Positions 33,116-47,554 of a stretch of 64,000 nucleotides of DNA are shown here, piece after piece. The stretch's first letter is position 1, and every line of letters starts with the position of its first letter. The translations under genes were made by a program, and so were the position numbers. The stretch spans positions 45,493,511 through 45,557,510 of the forward strand of contig OY288239.1 in NCBI GenBank assembly GCA_958450325.1. Reading direction: 5' to 3'. Origin of the DNA: Agrostemma githago. Lineage: Eukaryota; Streptophyta; Magnoliopsida; Caryophyllales; Caryophyllaceae. The notes under the pieces were generated by a model. It saw only the letters and a program-made list of their open reading frames with translations. It did no database searches and had not been told where the DNA came from.

Positions 33116-35239
33116 TGTAGAAACCCAGATTTGGACCTGGTGGCTGCAGAAGTGCCCACAAACACCTGATGACGATAGGACTGCAATGCGACGCGGGTTC
33201 GCGATCTTTTAGGTAGTTTTTCAATAGAACGGATCAAATAAATTACTCGGAAAAATTAAACTAACATGATGGCAGCCTTAGTCGTGTCGTTACGGTCGCA
33301 TAGACACTAATTAGAGTCAATTCTGACACCGGGACCCCGAGTCGGTCCCGAAACTAAAACCGAGTCAGCACCGCGCCAAGTGAACCTCGGGATGCACACC
33401 GGAGGCCCACCCAGCTCACGACGCTAGGTTAAACCCGGGGAAACCTTAGGCCTCAAGATACGTATTATACTCCTCCCTCTCGGTTTTGGGAAGTATCAAA
33501 ATCGTATCTTCAAAACTCCAACCGCCTCACCCCACGTGTCTGAGACTCCCCACGCCTGAACCCAGGCGCCTGAGTCTTGGTGCACCACAACTCAGGCGTC
33601 CATATTGGTGACGAGGGCCGAAAACACCTATAAATACCCCCCTTCACCTCATTCATTTGACACACAATTCATTCTTTTCTTCTCCCTATAAACTTCTCGC
33701 TAAGGGCTCGCACTCCGATACCCAAGGCAAACGATCCACTCGATCGTAGTTCCGATAAAAGTGACATCAACGCTACTCCTCACCTTCGAGCACCCCACTC
33801 GATACCGAGGTGCCTGTGCTCGACTAACCCAAGTATAGTAACGGAGTTCTGCCGGATTAGCAGCAGAATCAGCCCATAGTAACGAAGCTCTGCTGGAATA
33901 GCCGCAGGAAGGGTCAACGGTAACGAAGCTCTGCTGAAATTCCTAGGCTAGCTAGGAGGATCCACCTTTGGAGCCGAGTCGTCACTAGGTTGTCATCTAA
34001 ACAAAACTTTACATTTTCGCACTTTCTTTTGTGCACTACGACAACACTAGATGTGGACACTAGGTCCACAAACATCTATTCAGATATGTAACGTCCCAAC
34101 TTTAACCGCAAATACTAAAATATACTAAATAGACCCGAGTAATTTCGAGATCCGTTCTCAACTATCTATGCATCGTGTTCCGTTTAGTGTATACTCCGAG
34201 GGTGCAACTCCTCACAATGTGATTTACTTACATTCGCATATACAGTTTTTCGTTTGATTTATTGCTTTTCTGACCTTATAATCACATGCTAAATCACCTA
34301 ACACGGAATTCAAAACGTAAAACAATTAAAACTGAACGAACTGATGGTCGGGTTCCATATTAGTCCAGGTGCTCGCCTTACTAGGTTCGATGCATCTCTA
34401 TTAATACCGAACCGGCGCATCTAGAGCAGAATACCACGTGAACGACTAATATCCGTATTATCGCGTTAAAACTGACTTGCTAATTCATATAATACTAGTA
34501 CTCTCTACTCTCCTACGTGCATCTTTTCATGGTCTGCCTGTCACGTGAAATCGCATGCAAAGAATGTAAACACAACTACTTTGACGACAATACTTACTTG
34601 TCTCTAAACAACTGACGTAGCAAAAGGTATATGGTGAAAACAACGGATGTTACAGTATTTTCGCCACAACAAAAGAACTAGGTTATCAGCCCACCGATTG
34701 ATTAGTAGAGGCCGCTATAGTGCTGGCGGGATTGGGTGTTGACATCTATCGGATGTAGGCCTCCCAATACGTACCCTCACCACTTACTTAGAATCGACGG
34801 TTTTCGGATGTCCGAAACCATTGGCAATGAGATTACAAGTTTTTATCTTTAGGTCCCGTGCCCCTCAACTTTGAGACGGCTAGGGATCAAAGTTGACTTG
34901 AACGGTTTCTGAGTTCCCATAATCGACTCGGTGGCGACTCCACGAATCGGCAACGAATTCAGTTCACTAAAAATATCGTCTTACCAAACGAATCGACCTT
35001 TAAACATTTACAATCACGACTCGATCGATTCCAAACGAAAATACGGGTGCCCGCGCCCGTCTAGTACAAGTCTGGATCGTAATCCGAATCGAGGTCCGAA
35101 ACATCGCCCCGTATGCGAGATCAGACCGGCCCCCAACCGGGAGGGGGCCGAGTCGATGGCCGCCGCCACACGTTGAAAAACCGGGTCGGTCCCACACGGG
35201 CGCTGGCGGGGCGCCGGGCGGTGCGGACGGACGTCTACA
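33116..35239 (+). mobile_element. Tat LTR-1, S2 copy
   Basis: Counterpart of 5558-7681 with the same termini (TGTAGAAACC..GTCTACA), TATA box at 33629 and repeats. The downstream primer binding site at about 35243 is TGGCGACTCCGCTGGGGA, closer to canonical than in S1. Confidence 0.92.
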
Positions 35240-35555
35240 ATTTGGCGACTCCGCTGGGGAGTTGGAAACAAATTTCCAATGGTGGTGTAACTTGAACGAG
35301 GTCGGTGAAGTTCGTTTCCTAATTCCTAGTTGTGGTCACTAAAGGTTTTGGCCCTAAAAAGCCCACCCTAACCGATATCAGGACCAATCGACCTCTTCGC
35401 GGTAAGATCCTTAGGGACACGCGGAGAGATCTCTGATTGACGCTCCGACCGCCTAACGCGTACCCCGCGGGAATAATAAGCGGATAGTTCCGAACGGACG
35501 GTATGACAGATCCGTCCTGACCTCCGTCGCTATCTTGCAGAAATCATTCCCCAAC

Positions 35556-36185
35556 ATGTCTTCAGAACCAGGAGTGATCAAAAACCTTTGCATCAACGTC
35601 AATACTCTGACCGAGGTGGTTCATGATATCCGCACCTCGATAGACCATCTATCCTGTTTCATTCGTCGTATTGACAGTCGTCTTAATTTCCTCGAAAGTG
35701 GGGGAACGGAGAACGGGGCAGATACCAGTTTAATCAATTACCACACCCAAGAACCCACTTCACCCCGACACTCCGAAAGGGCGAGGTCCCCTAAGATCAG
35801 TAGAGAGGTAACCTCAATGCCCCGCAAAGCATTACCCAACAAAACCAGGACGCCCTGAAAAGAATTCACCAAGATCAACTCGTCGTTTGGTAAACGGAGA
35901 AAAACGTGGAGTCCTAATGCTTACTGTCTATTCCACCAAGGCAATGGGCACGACACTGAGGCGTGTTTCACATTGAAGCACGTCATCCAAAACCTAATCG
36001 AAGCAGGAACGTTCTCCCCGGCAAAACGGCAAAAGGCGGACTTTATCTTTTCACTTGCCGAGGGAGAAATAAGGACATCAGTGGTCGTCACGAGTAACTT
36101 TAAGCCTCTCAATGAGCCACCTCGGAAGTCCTCTTCTAGGCGCCCCTCGAGGGGAACATCTTCAGAGGACGATGACAGGCTCTAA
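35556..36185 (+). pseudogene. gag: Tat-1 gag, S2 copy
   Basis: Counterpart of 7998-8627 with the same in-frame TGA (35856-35858), so that stop predates the duplication. One substitution (Cys to Arg near the C-terminus) distinguishes it from S1. Confidence 0.75.
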
Positions 36186-36648
36186 AACGCAGGCTGCGTA
36201 TGACGGTAGTGTCATGAGGCGATTGAGTCACGAAAGCCGCCCCTCCAAGGGCGGTAAGCCGATCTTAGTAAGAATCTAGTTCATCCTACGGCCTAGGCTT
36301 ACTAAATAATAATAATAATGTCTTTTTTTTTCTCTCGAGTCGGGGAGATGCGAGGGGACATGTCCTCCACCTCCCCCAAAACAAATTTAATCACGGGCAT
36401 CTAGCCCGTTTACTACTTATTAATAAAACAACTCTCTTTTCTTTTACAAGCACGCCTCGACAATCGCTTAACTTCTTTCAACTGTTTACTATAACGCTTA
36501 AAGACTCAACACTATGCCACTTATCAATGACCATTGACTAATTCGCAAGGGCTACCACAAACGGCCCACTTAACTTCACCCTAAAAGAGATCGGGAATAA
36601 CAACCCTAGGTTCAACCCAGTATTGACCCCATAACCAAACAACAATGA

Positions 36649-38022
36649 GCTTGCAACGAACGAACCTCCATCCAACTAGACTTCCCCAACATAGCCAAAT
36701 ACAAAGCATGCCTAATAGGTCTAAAAGTAGCCATATCTCTAGGAGTTAAAAACCTTAGAGTACACGGAGATCCATCCTTAGTAGTCAACCAAGCCACAGG
36801 TACCTGGAAGGTTTACAGCGAAAGCTTAATCCCATACCAAACCAAAGTGGAAACAATATCCCGAGAGTTTACCGAAATCAACTTCATACAAATACCCCGC
36901 AAAGAAAACCAATTCGCTGATGCGTTATCCAAACTAGCCTCACTAATAAACATGCCCGATCACCTCTTCTCTATGACTATCTGCATAGAGAGAAGCGAAC
37001 AACCAGCCCACATCCATAACCTCAAAACTGACAATACCCCTGAGGAACCCTGGTACAAAGCAATCCTAGACTTTAAAACCCACGGGTCATACCCACCCAA
37101 CACCAAAACCAAGAACAAAAGAGCCCTACGAATACAAGCCACCCATTACGTCCTCAGTCAAGGACTATTATACAAACGAACCCCACAAGGAGTCCTCCTT
37201 AGGTGCATAAACAAAAACCAATCCGAGAGAGTCATGGAAGAGGTACATGACGGAGAGTGTGGACCCCACATGAGTGCACACCTACTAGCCCGAAAAATAA
37301 TGAGACTAGGCTATTACCGGATTACCTTAGAGGCAGACTGTCGACGTCACGTTCGTCACTGCCACAATTGCCAAATATTCGCCAACAACCAACACCTACC
37401 TCCATATCCTCTCCATACTATAGCAAAACTCTCGCCCTTCTCTATTTGGGGAATTGACATAATAGGAAAGGTACACCCAGCCGGGACCGGCGGGCACTGT
37501 TTCATACTGGTGGCCGTCGATTACTTCACCAAGTGGGTAGAAGCCGCCTCTTACACCGTACTAACCTGAAAACAAGTAGTCAAATTCTTACAAAATAACA
37601 TCATCTGTCGCTACGATATACCTCACAAAATCATCAGTGACCAGGGGGCTCACTTCAGGGCCGACACCCAAAAACTCCTAGACAAATACAAAATCCAAAA
37701 ACGCAAGTCCTCACCCTATAGACCACAAACGAACGGAGCCGTAGAAGCTGCGAACAAAACCATAACCACAATCCTTAAGAAAATGATAGACAACTATCAG
37801 GATTGGCCAAACAAAATCCCCTTCGCCTTATGGGGGTATCGAACATCCTATCGAACACCCACCGGACCCACACCATATTACCTAACCTATGGTTCCGAAA
37901 CCGTACAATTCGTAGAGCTAGAGATACCGTCACCAAGGATATTAGCCAAAAGCGGTATTCCTGAAGTAGAATGGAACCAAAAACGATATGACGAGCTAGT
38001 ACTCTTAATTAGACGAGCGTAG
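36649..38022 (+). pseudogene. pol: Tat-1 RNase H-integrase, S2 copy, extra nonsense codon
   Basis: Counterpart of 9090-10463. TCA of S1 is TGA at 37567-37569, between the first and second catalytic Asp, which truncates the integrase core. Later codons reopen (37570-38022) and keep the DQGAHF and NGAVEAANK blocks. Since S1 is open here, the change arose after duplication or marks separate haplotypes. Confidence 0.88.
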
Positions 38023-38624
38023 GATACGTGCCTTATCCAACGTGCAAGCTTACCAACAACGCATCCAACGAGCCTTTAATAAACGAGTAAAATCCCGAAA
38101 CATACACGAGGGAGATTTAGTAATCAAATCCATTAGAGCACCCCTTTCCGTCGACCCTAGAGGGAAATTCAAACCAAACTAGGCGGGCCCCTACCTCGTT
38201 AAGAAAATACTCTTGGGGGGGCGCTGTGATCATCACCGAACTAGACGGTCAAGAGTTCTCAACTCCTACCAACATGGATCAACTCAAACGATACTACCCT
38301 AGACACCCTGACAACCACATCCCGACCTCCGACTTAGGGGAAGCCATGCGAAACAAAAAAAACAACACGACGACAAAAAAAAATCAAGTTCGCATCGATA
38401 ATTGGCATAACCAAATCTAAAGCAAAATCACTCACATTTTGGAAAGAACTACGAACATGGTTTGATTCCGTTTAAAAGCGGATACGTAGGCAACCCTCCT
38501 CCGGGTACAACCAAACAAACAAACAAACAAATAAATAAGAAAAATCGATTACTCGATTCATGGACAAACCGAGACTCCTTCCACGTCCCGGCCAACGAGT
38601 GATTTAAAATGACGAAGCACAAAC

Positions 38625-38887
38625 GACGAGCCGAGGACGGGGTGAAAACCCGAAAGGGCGCCCCGGGCAAAATGAAGAAACGAGTTGCGAGTCGTCGTCA
38701 AAAAAAAATATATGACGAGCCGAGGACGGGGTGAAAACCCGAAAGGGCGCCCCAGGCAAAATGAACAATCGAGTTGCGAGAAGTCAAAAAAAATGAAGAA
38801 AAAAAAACACAAAAAATATAGGTGAGCCGAGGACGAAGTGAAAACCCGAAAGGGCGCTCCGGGTAAAATGAAGAATCGAGTTGCGAG
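38625..38887 (+). repeat. 67-bp tandem repeats, S2 copy
   Basis: Three copies as at 11066-11328; an A-run after the third copy differs slightly in length from S1. Confidence 0.9.
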
Positions 38888-39093
38888 CCACCACAAAAAA
38901 AAAAAAATAATAACAATGTGCTTCTCATTAATAATAAAATTTGGTTAAATCGAGCCTTTGTCGAAGCATTTACATCAAGCATCTGAAACCCGGATATCCC
39001 GGAAAGCAACAACGTGTCAAAACTCCACAAAAAACTAATACTTATACACCACATAATATCAACTAATAAGACATAATACAAAATGGCTGAGCT

Positions 39094-40592
39094 CTACCGG
39101 TCCAACCTTTTCTTCCCCTTGCCATTCGGGTGCACCCGCTTGTGTTTCTCATCGATCTTCTGAATACAAGCTTCTACCGCCCTAGCCAAAGACGAGCTCA
39201 GCCAATCCCACTTTCCTTCCTCTCTCACAATTTCAATAAGAGTCTCGTTAATCTTGGCCCGCTTAGTTGAACTGACGAAACTAGGATCGGCAACACTGTC
39301 TTCAGTCAGGGACTTAGTGACAGTCCTTCGAGTCACCTCCTCGCCCCTTAGCGGTGCTGTCTTCCTAACTTTTGAGTTGCTTTGTCCCGACGGGAATTCA
39401 CAAACCCTCCGCCAGACGGAAGCATTGTCGGTCGGTCGAACACTCTCAATGACAACGGGACGCAAGAACCCCTGTTCCCAAGACGCCCTAAATTCCCTTA
39501 GCGAATCCTTTGTCCATGGGTCAAAACTAGGAATAACCTTAGCATTCTTCGAATTGGGGGGCTTGACACCCATTTGATTCGACAACATGCCCGGAGAAAT
39601 ATAAACCTGATCCCTCATGGATAGTATCAGCAAAGCCTCAGCTGAAGACAAAAATGGAAACCCGGTACGCCCACTAACATTCCACCATGGGATGGACCAC
39701 CTGATGACCACCTCCCCTTTAGCCAAATAAGAAACCCAGTCCTTTTCCGTGTGACCTTTGCTCCACATTAGCACCGTCTTCCGGCCCGTGAAACCCCTGT
39801 ATTTATAACCATTGATGCCCCGGGGAGAGTCGACTAAACCAAGCTGCTCCTGTAACCAAACCTGTACAAACCACGACAAAAGATCAAACCTCCAAACCAA
39901 AGCAACCACAAAAAAAACAAAAAAAAACCAAGCTACAAAGAAACATGGCACCAAAATCACCTGTAAAATGATCCGGGAGCCTCGAAAGGATGTTTTGTGA
40001 GGTCGAGCACTTGCATCGAGACCCAGAATGAGCTCACCCAAAATAAGCAAGGAGGGTGATCGTCCATGTTCCATTCCCATTACCACGTGCAAAATCGAGG
40101 GTTACCCCAACCTTCACGCGCCATCGCATCCTTGAAAAGATAATAACAAGCAATCGCTATGTTAAAAGCACGCCTACATGCTAAGGCCGAAACATGATAA
40201 GAACCAGCCTGCGAGAATGTCCTAAAAAGCAACTCTAAGTTAATGTCATCTCTCCCAAAGAAACCTTTAGCCTCCTCCAATGAAGAAAGGTCCAAAAAGT
40301 GATAAAACCGCTCCACGTAAGCATCATCCCCAGAAAGCACGCAAGGCCGAACCGAACTCCACCCACCTATAGCATTTATCTCTTCGGGAAGATGGCAAAT
40401 TTTACCCCCGGGGAAAGCAAAAACATGGCCTTTCGGGTCCCAAAACTTAGAACATGCCAATAAGAAGTCATCTTGTATCTTGACTCGACTCAACGCAACA
40501 ACCGTGGACAAACCATCATTTGAACAAACCTCGGGGTCACATTTCTGAAAGGAACCCGCCCATTCGGTCAGGATATTCCCGAAAACCGACAT
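39094..40592 (-). pseudogene. Antisense gene aORF1, S2 copy, frameshifted
   Basis: Counterpart of 11539-13040: exon 1 40592-39961, intron 39960-39862, exon 2 39861-39094. A single C missing near 40094 (AAAATCGAGG against AAAACTCGAGG) shifts the frame after EGWGNPR. The intron is two bases shorter than in S1 and its acceptor reads GTACAG instead of GTAAAG. The TATA box at 40662-40669 is intact. Exon 2 is still fully open. Confidence 0.7.
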
Positions 40593-41534
40593 GACCCTAA
40601 ATATGGATTTTCTAGACCCTATGGATATTGTAGCATGTCTAAAACGAGCACCCACAACCCGTATATATAGCCCTAATCCAACAAGAATTAGGAAACAACA
40701 AAAATTTCCATAACCCGGACTCGAACCGCACTGACCTAAGCGCCCGACTCTCCAGCCGCTCGAGCCCAGGCGGCCCAAAACCCGAGAGCCTTAGCCAAGG
40801 CGCCTATACCTAGGCAGGTAGCGTCCAGAGAAACCCTAAAAATAGAAACATCGATCCCGCGTTATCACTATAGCTATCACACGACACCTTGGACATCGGG
40901 AATGACCTTCCGAAGTGACTAAAACCCGCTCCGGAAACCGAGATACCCATGCAGGAGCTACAGGAACGCGAGTTCACCCGTCGGACGCTTGAGACTTAAA
41001 CGTTTTTTTTATTTTTTTTAGGGGGATAAGCTACCCCACCTAGGCGTGTTGTAGCCTGTTAACGGTTATTGTCAAGTTGCGTCTGTAGCCTAATAAGGCA
41101 ATATTATAAGTATGCAAAAGTGGTCTAACTTTTTTCAAAGGTTGCCCGAATTTTAACTTTGACTTCATTTTGAATGTCAAAACAACTACACTCATCTTCT
41201 AATATACTCGGTCAGAACACGTTAATGTTTTACGATAATGTTTTACATCTCACCCGTCTCAAATCAAAACGTTTTAATCGATGAACTATCTGATCCGATC
41301 CCCGGCTAAAACTAACGCATTTCAAAACATCCAAAAGGAAGGGTTTTCGTACTCCCATGCAACGCCAACGCACACTAAACTAGGTCAGATCGCAAATGAA
41401 TAAACGCAAAAGTGATTACTTGTCAATCTAGGTAAACAATTCGCCAAACAAAAACACAATGCTAATCCAACTAATTCAAATACTAAAACTTAAAGCAAAT
41501 ATACAAAATATACAAATCCATACACAAATCAAGG

Positions 41535-44155
41535 CTAGGGAGGACCCCTGGAAGCCGCGCCAATGGCTATCACGACCTCACAAATGTCGTCATCCAAACC
41601 TAGATCCTCCAGATCCAGAAAAGGAGACTCACTACCATCCATTCCCGACATCATGTCTAAGGTAGCCATCTCGGGGGCTCCTCCAGCCTCCTCGGTAGCA
41701 CCCGTAGCCTCTGCCTCAGCCTCCCTCTCGATTCGATGCCTAGCCACACCTTGTGCGGAGGTCTCACCCTGAGACCGAGCCAGCTGCTCATTTAGCTGGG
41801 CAATCTCGTCGGCCCGGGATTGCAGGAGTTGTCGCGCCTCAGCCACCTCCGCCTCGAGCTCGGTCACCCGAGACTCCAGTTGCCCCACTATATCCGCGAC
41901 ATCCTACAAATACACCTGAACATTAGAAAAACACACAAGCAGCCTAGAAAACCACCATAGTCATGCAAACTCACCGATCGGGATCCCAAAGTGTCACGGG
42001 AAACCCTCGAGGCATAGACCCGGAAGCAGTTGGCTTCCTGCCACAACCGCTGATAGCAAGCTGAGGAAACCTGAGAGATGAAACCATAGAATTTAGACAA
42101 ACCGACCCTAATTCTTTACACCCGGACAAAAAATGAAAGCCAAAACTCACCCGGTATACCCGGTCACGCCACTCTATCCCAGCGTCCATCACCTCCGCCG
42201 AACACAGGGGGAGAGGCTCAGTGAAAGCTATCCCGGTCGCGTCCATCAGCCGGATCGGCCAACTAAGAAAGCAACAAATCGGTCGGTCAAAGGGCAAGGA
42301 AACGCTAAACCACGTAATAAACCTTAGAACCAAGAATTAGAACATTACCACAAGGCGGTACCAAGCTAGGCGCTGGCTGACGTGAGATAGATAAGAGGCA
42401 CCAGGCACGAAGAGTGCATCGCCTCCTTCTCCATCCCTATCCTCGAAGACCTCTGCGGTGGTCGGTGATCTGAACATGGTCCGGGGAGGATCAACCGGCA
42501 CCCCGAAATCGTCATACAAGCACTAACGCACCAACCGCTCGCCCAGATACCAAACCGGGCTAAACAACGCAGGAAGGAGCATCCTCTTATAACTCCGAGG
42601 CCTCAGCTCCGCAGCCACATACTCCGGCACGCCCTCATAATCGGCCCAAAGGCTGGCCACAAACTACACGAATAAAATCAACACCTCAATAAATCTTAAA
42701 CCTTGGGGGCTGCTAAACTAAAAAGGACATAAAGAGAAAACTTACATCCCCGAGGCTTAGCTGGTTGACCAGCGCATTCTCCGACGGGTAGTGGCTAATT
42801 GTACTCTTAGGCTGAGCCAGCCTTTACTCGATCCCCGTCGGGAATCTCTTTGGGTGAACTCGCACCGTTTTAGGTGCCAAGCAAGGAAAAAAGGAATAGA
42901 TCCAAGCCTGAAAAATCTCATTATACCTTTAGCAACACTAAGCCAAAATTAAGCAGAACTTAAAATGCAGGAGTGAGAATAGCAGTTAACCTTCAGTATA
43001 TGGTCCGGACCCACAATGGGCAAAGCTGAGGCAGACTCTATCGCCAGCGGCCTCACCATGACTTGCAGGCAGCGAGTCATCTCCGTGAAAGCCGCGGTTA
43101 CCCAATCGTAACGTCCTAGCTGAGCCAGGTCAACTAGGAGAGGCAAAATCCTAGTGCTAAACCTCTCGCCTTTATCCGAGAAGTGGGTCAACCCTTAGAA
43201 GTACCACAACCGGGCATCCTTCTCTGGTGTGTTGGATTCTCGACCGTCTAACACCGACACCCGCTCGAAGTGATTGGTGATATACGAGCTCACCAGAGCA
43301 TGAGGCGCACTTTATGCCTCACGCTCCAAACAATCCCTGATGAGGCAACGCACCTCATCACTATCTAGCCTAGGGCCCTCAGCGGCCCACCTAATCCTAT
43401 CCGGACCCCAGGGCAAACCAGTAATCATCCCAAAATCCTCTAGGGTCATCCCGACCTCCCCAAAAGCCATGTGGAAGGTCGAGGTAGTATCATGGAAGCG
43501 ATCTATCATCGCTCTAATCACCATGAGGTTGCACTTAGTCTTACAACCCACCAACCGGACCCACTTCTCGACCACGGGACCTAGAGTAGTCCTCGCGATA
43601 ATCCCCTTTACCGCGGGGGTCAACTTCTTAGAATAAATCTCGAGACACGTAGTAATGCCCGAGAAAGTCCTCATCGGGCCTGGGGCTGCAAACCAAAACA
43701 ATACAAGTATAAACAAAACAAAGCTAACCTAACCCGAGCCAAAAATCTAAGACATAACTAATAATAAGCACGAATAGGACACTCACCAGACCATGCACGA
43801 TGCGGTGAGAAACGTGAAAGTCAAGGTGAAACAGCAACAGATGGTCATCCCAATCTCGAGCCCACTCGGGATCCTCGTAAAAAATCTCCTCATTCTCCAA
43901 TACAGGAAACGGAACATGAGCCCTCCAAGAAACCGTCTCCGGAAGCCTGCGCTTCCTCACCCTATCGAAATTGACCTCATTTATGACCTCGGGGTCGCGG
44001 CGCTGAGACGAGATACTCCGTCGTCTCCTACGAATCCCACGGGGAGTCTGTGAACTCGTGCCGGCAGCCTCGCCACTAGTACCAACCGAATGAGCTCCCT
44101 CGAAACGCTCGGTGTTACCTCTAACTATAAAATCGTACAAAAATGAAAAACCCAT
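41535..44155 (-). pseudogene. Antisense PMD gene, S2 copy
   Basis: Counterpart of 13982-16643, with the same stops in the PMD core plus the 41-bp deletion at about 42243 that removes PADEIQPPDFPLTLL and breaks the frame. Final exon 41903-41535 with the coiled-coil stretch is open. Confidence 0.8.
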
Positions 44156-44169
44156 ACCTCAGGTCAGGC

Positions 44170-44924
44170 TAAAGCAGCTTAAACACATGGACTTGGAGGA
44201 AGATATGCAAAGTGAAAGAGATATTCAAGGGTGCATTCGAATCAAATACCGGGACTGTTGATGCTCACGATTATTCAATCAACAAAGGCCATAACTGGTT
44301 GCGAACTGAGGTGACTACTGCACAATGGACGCATATTGTGTGGAACAGATGGACTTACCCCAAACATAGCTTCATTAATTGAATATATCATCACAATGGC
44401 CTTAACACAAAGAAGAAGCAGTATGATCTGGGCATTGTACAGGAGGATACTTGTTGTATCTGTGGGACTGAATCAGAGACAGCGGAGCATCTATTTTTCG
44501 CGTGTGAGTATAGTAAGCAATTGTTAGGAATGCTGAATGGGTGGATGCAAACTAATTGCCCGAGTGCTAATATTCTGACTTAGAGGAATAGTAGGAGAGG
44601 CTCGAAACTCAGAAGGAATGCAATAAACGGAGTTCTGAACGCAGCTATATACCATATTTGGTGCCAGAGAAACATGGCTTGTATAGAAGGAATTCTATTG
44701 CATCCTAAAGTTATACTACGAAAGATACAGGAAGATTTCAGGCTTAAATCAAGACAAGGATTGAATGGGAAGTTGACTGTAATTGAAAAGCAATGGCTAG
44801 ATAGGCTGTTAGATGTAACTTTTATATCTCATAACTGATTTAAGCACGTTGAACCTGTGTATACATACGTTACCATTATTTATACAATTTTTACACTTTA
44901 CCAAAAAATAAAGCAGCTTAAACA
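44170..44924 (+). mobile_element. 5'-truncated LINE with 16-bp TSD, S2 copy
   Basis: Insert 44186-44908, flanked by TAAAGCAGCTTAAACA at 44170-44185 and 44909-44924. Same truncation point and same duplication as in S1, so one insertion preceding the segmental duplication. Confidence 0.92.
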
Positions 44925-45421
44925 GGTCAAAATAGGATCAAAACTTCGGATAAGGATATTAAAATTCCGAAAATGCCACTAACGCCTATTTTCGATCCCG
45001 GTCACGATGGAAGTGGTTTCGGGAAAATCCGGCATCGTTACGACACCTTTTGGTCCGTCTTAAGACACGCAAAACCTCACGGAGATCCCTAAAAGTCATC
45101 CTAGCCGACAAGGGAGCTACCCACATCCTCACAAACACTATTTGAGCAAGATTACGCAAAACAGTACAAATGCGGGAATATCCAAAAACGCACACAAAGA
45201 ATCAAGAGCAAGATATCAAGCCACGGCCCGGGCCCAAGCAAGCAACCGCTAGCAAAGACGTCGGGTATGATTTCTAAGCCATTGCTGGCGAGCCTCAACA
45301 CGTAGTCCATTGGACTTAAAACGACCCGACCGGACAGTCACCAGGTCGTAATCTTCGATTGACCTGGGCGGCTATACTTTGACTTTCACCTTGTCCAAGC
45401 CTCAGTCAAAGTGGGGGCTTC

Positions 45422-47554
45422 TGTAGACACCCAGATTTGGACCTGGTGGTTGCAGAAGTGCCCAGCAAACACCCGATGACGATAAGACTACAACGCGACG
45501 CGGGTTCGCGATGTTTTAGGTAGTTTTCCTATAGAACGGACCAAATAATTACTCGGAAAAATTAAAACTAACATGATGGCGGCCTTAATCGTGTCGTTAC
45601 GGTCACATATACACTAATTAGAGTTAATTCCGACACCGGGACCCCGAGTCGGCCCTGAAACTCGAACCAAGTCAACATCGTGTCAAGCGAACCTCAGGAT
45701 GAACACCCGAGGCCCACTAAACCCACGGCGCTAGGTCAAGCCGTGGGAAACCTTAACACCCAAGAAACGTATTATACATCCGTCTCACGGTTTTGGAAAA
45801 TATCAAAACCGTATCCTCAAAATCCCAACCGCCCCACCCTACGCGCCTTGGTCTCACCACGCCTTAGCCCAGGCGCCTGAGTCCTGGTGCGCCCCAGCTC
45901 AGGCGTCCATATGGGCGACGAGGGCCAAAAACACCTATAAATACCCCCCCCCTCCGCCTCATTCATTCGACACACAATTCTCATTCTTCTCTTCCTCCTC
46001 TAAACTCTCGCTAAGGGGTCGCACTCCGACACCCGAGTCAAACGATCCACTCGATCGTAGTTCCAATAAAAAAAGCGACATCAACGCTACTCCTCACCTT
46101 CGAGCACCCCACTTGATACCGAGGTGCCTGTGATCGACTAGCTCAAAACTAGTAACGAAGTTCTGCCGGATTAGCCGCAGAATTAGTCCTTAGCAACGAA
46201 GCTCTGCCAGAGTAGCCGCGGGAAGGTCAAACGGTAACGGAGTTCTGCCGGTTGATCGAGTCGTCTCTAGGTTGCCATCTAAACAAAATTTTCCATATTT
46301 GTACTTTCTATTATTATGCACCACGACAACACTAGATGTGGGCGCTAGGCCCACGAGCATCTACTAAAATACGTAACGTCCCAACTTCAACCACAAATAC
46401 TAAAACACACTAAATAGACCCGAGTAATTCCGAGATCCGTTCTCAAATTTATCTATGCATCGAGTCCCGTTTAGTGTATACTCCGAGGGTGCAACTCCTC
46501 ACAATGTGATTTACTTACATTCGCATTTACAGTTTTTCGTATGATTTATTGTTTTTATGACCTTATAATCGCATGCTAAATCACCTAACACGGAATTCAA
46601 AACGTAAAATATCAAAAACTGAACAAAGTGATGGTCAAGTTCCGTATTAGTCCGGGTGCTCACCTTATTAGGTTCGACGCATCTCTATTAATGCCGAACC
46701 GACGCAATTTAAGCAGAATATCAGGTAAGGTATACCACAAGAACGACTAATATCCGTATTATCGCGTTAAAACTGATTTACTAATACGTATAATACTAGT
46801 ACTCTCTACTCTCCTACGTGCATCTTTTCATGGCCTTCTTGTCACATGAAATCGCATGCAAAGAATGTAAACACCACTTCTTCGACGATAAAACTTACTT
46901 GTCCTTAAACAACCGACGTATCTAAATATAGGGTTAAAACAACGGATGTTAAAATACTTCCGCCACAACAAAAGAACTAGGATATCAGCCCACCGATTGA
47001 TTAGTAGAGGCCGCTATAGTGCGGGCGGGATTGGGTGTTGACATCTATCGGATGTTGGCTTCCCAATACGTACCCTCACCTCTTACTCAGAGTCGACGGT
47101 TTTCGGATGTCCGAAACCATTGACAATGAGAGTCATTCCAGGCATGGAGTGCTTAAGAGTACAAGTCTTTATCTTTATGTCCCGTGCCACTCAACTTTGA
47201 GCCGGCAAGGGATCAAAGTTGACTTGAACGGTTTCTGAGTCCCCATAATTGACTCGGTGGCGATTCCACAAATCGACAACGAATTCAGTTCACTAAAAAG
47301 GTCGCTTACCAAATGAATCGGCCTTTAAACATTTACAACCACGACTCGATCGATTCCCAAACGGAAACACGGGTGCTCGCACTCGTCTAGTACAAGTCCG
47401 GATCGTCATCCAAACCGAGGTCCGACACTTCGCCCCGTATGCGAGATCGGCTCGGCCCCCGGCATAGAGGGGGCCGCGTGGGTGGCCGCCGCCACACATT
47501 GAAAACCGGGTCGGTCCCGCGCGGGGCACCGGGCGGTGCGGAGGGACGTCCACA
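45422..47554 (+). mobile_element. Tat LTR-2, S2 copy
   Basis: Counterpart of 17911-20044 with the same termini and TATA box at 45936. The C-run after the TATA box is shorter than in S1. Confidence 0.9.

Larger units (their letters stand above)
35240..45421 (+). mobile_element. Tat-1 internal region, S2 copy
   Basis: Same order of parts as 7682-17910. Private lesions of S2 are the 41-bp deletion near 42243, the integrase stop at 37567 and the 1-nt deletion near 40094. Polypurine tract directly precedes 45422. Confidence 0.85.
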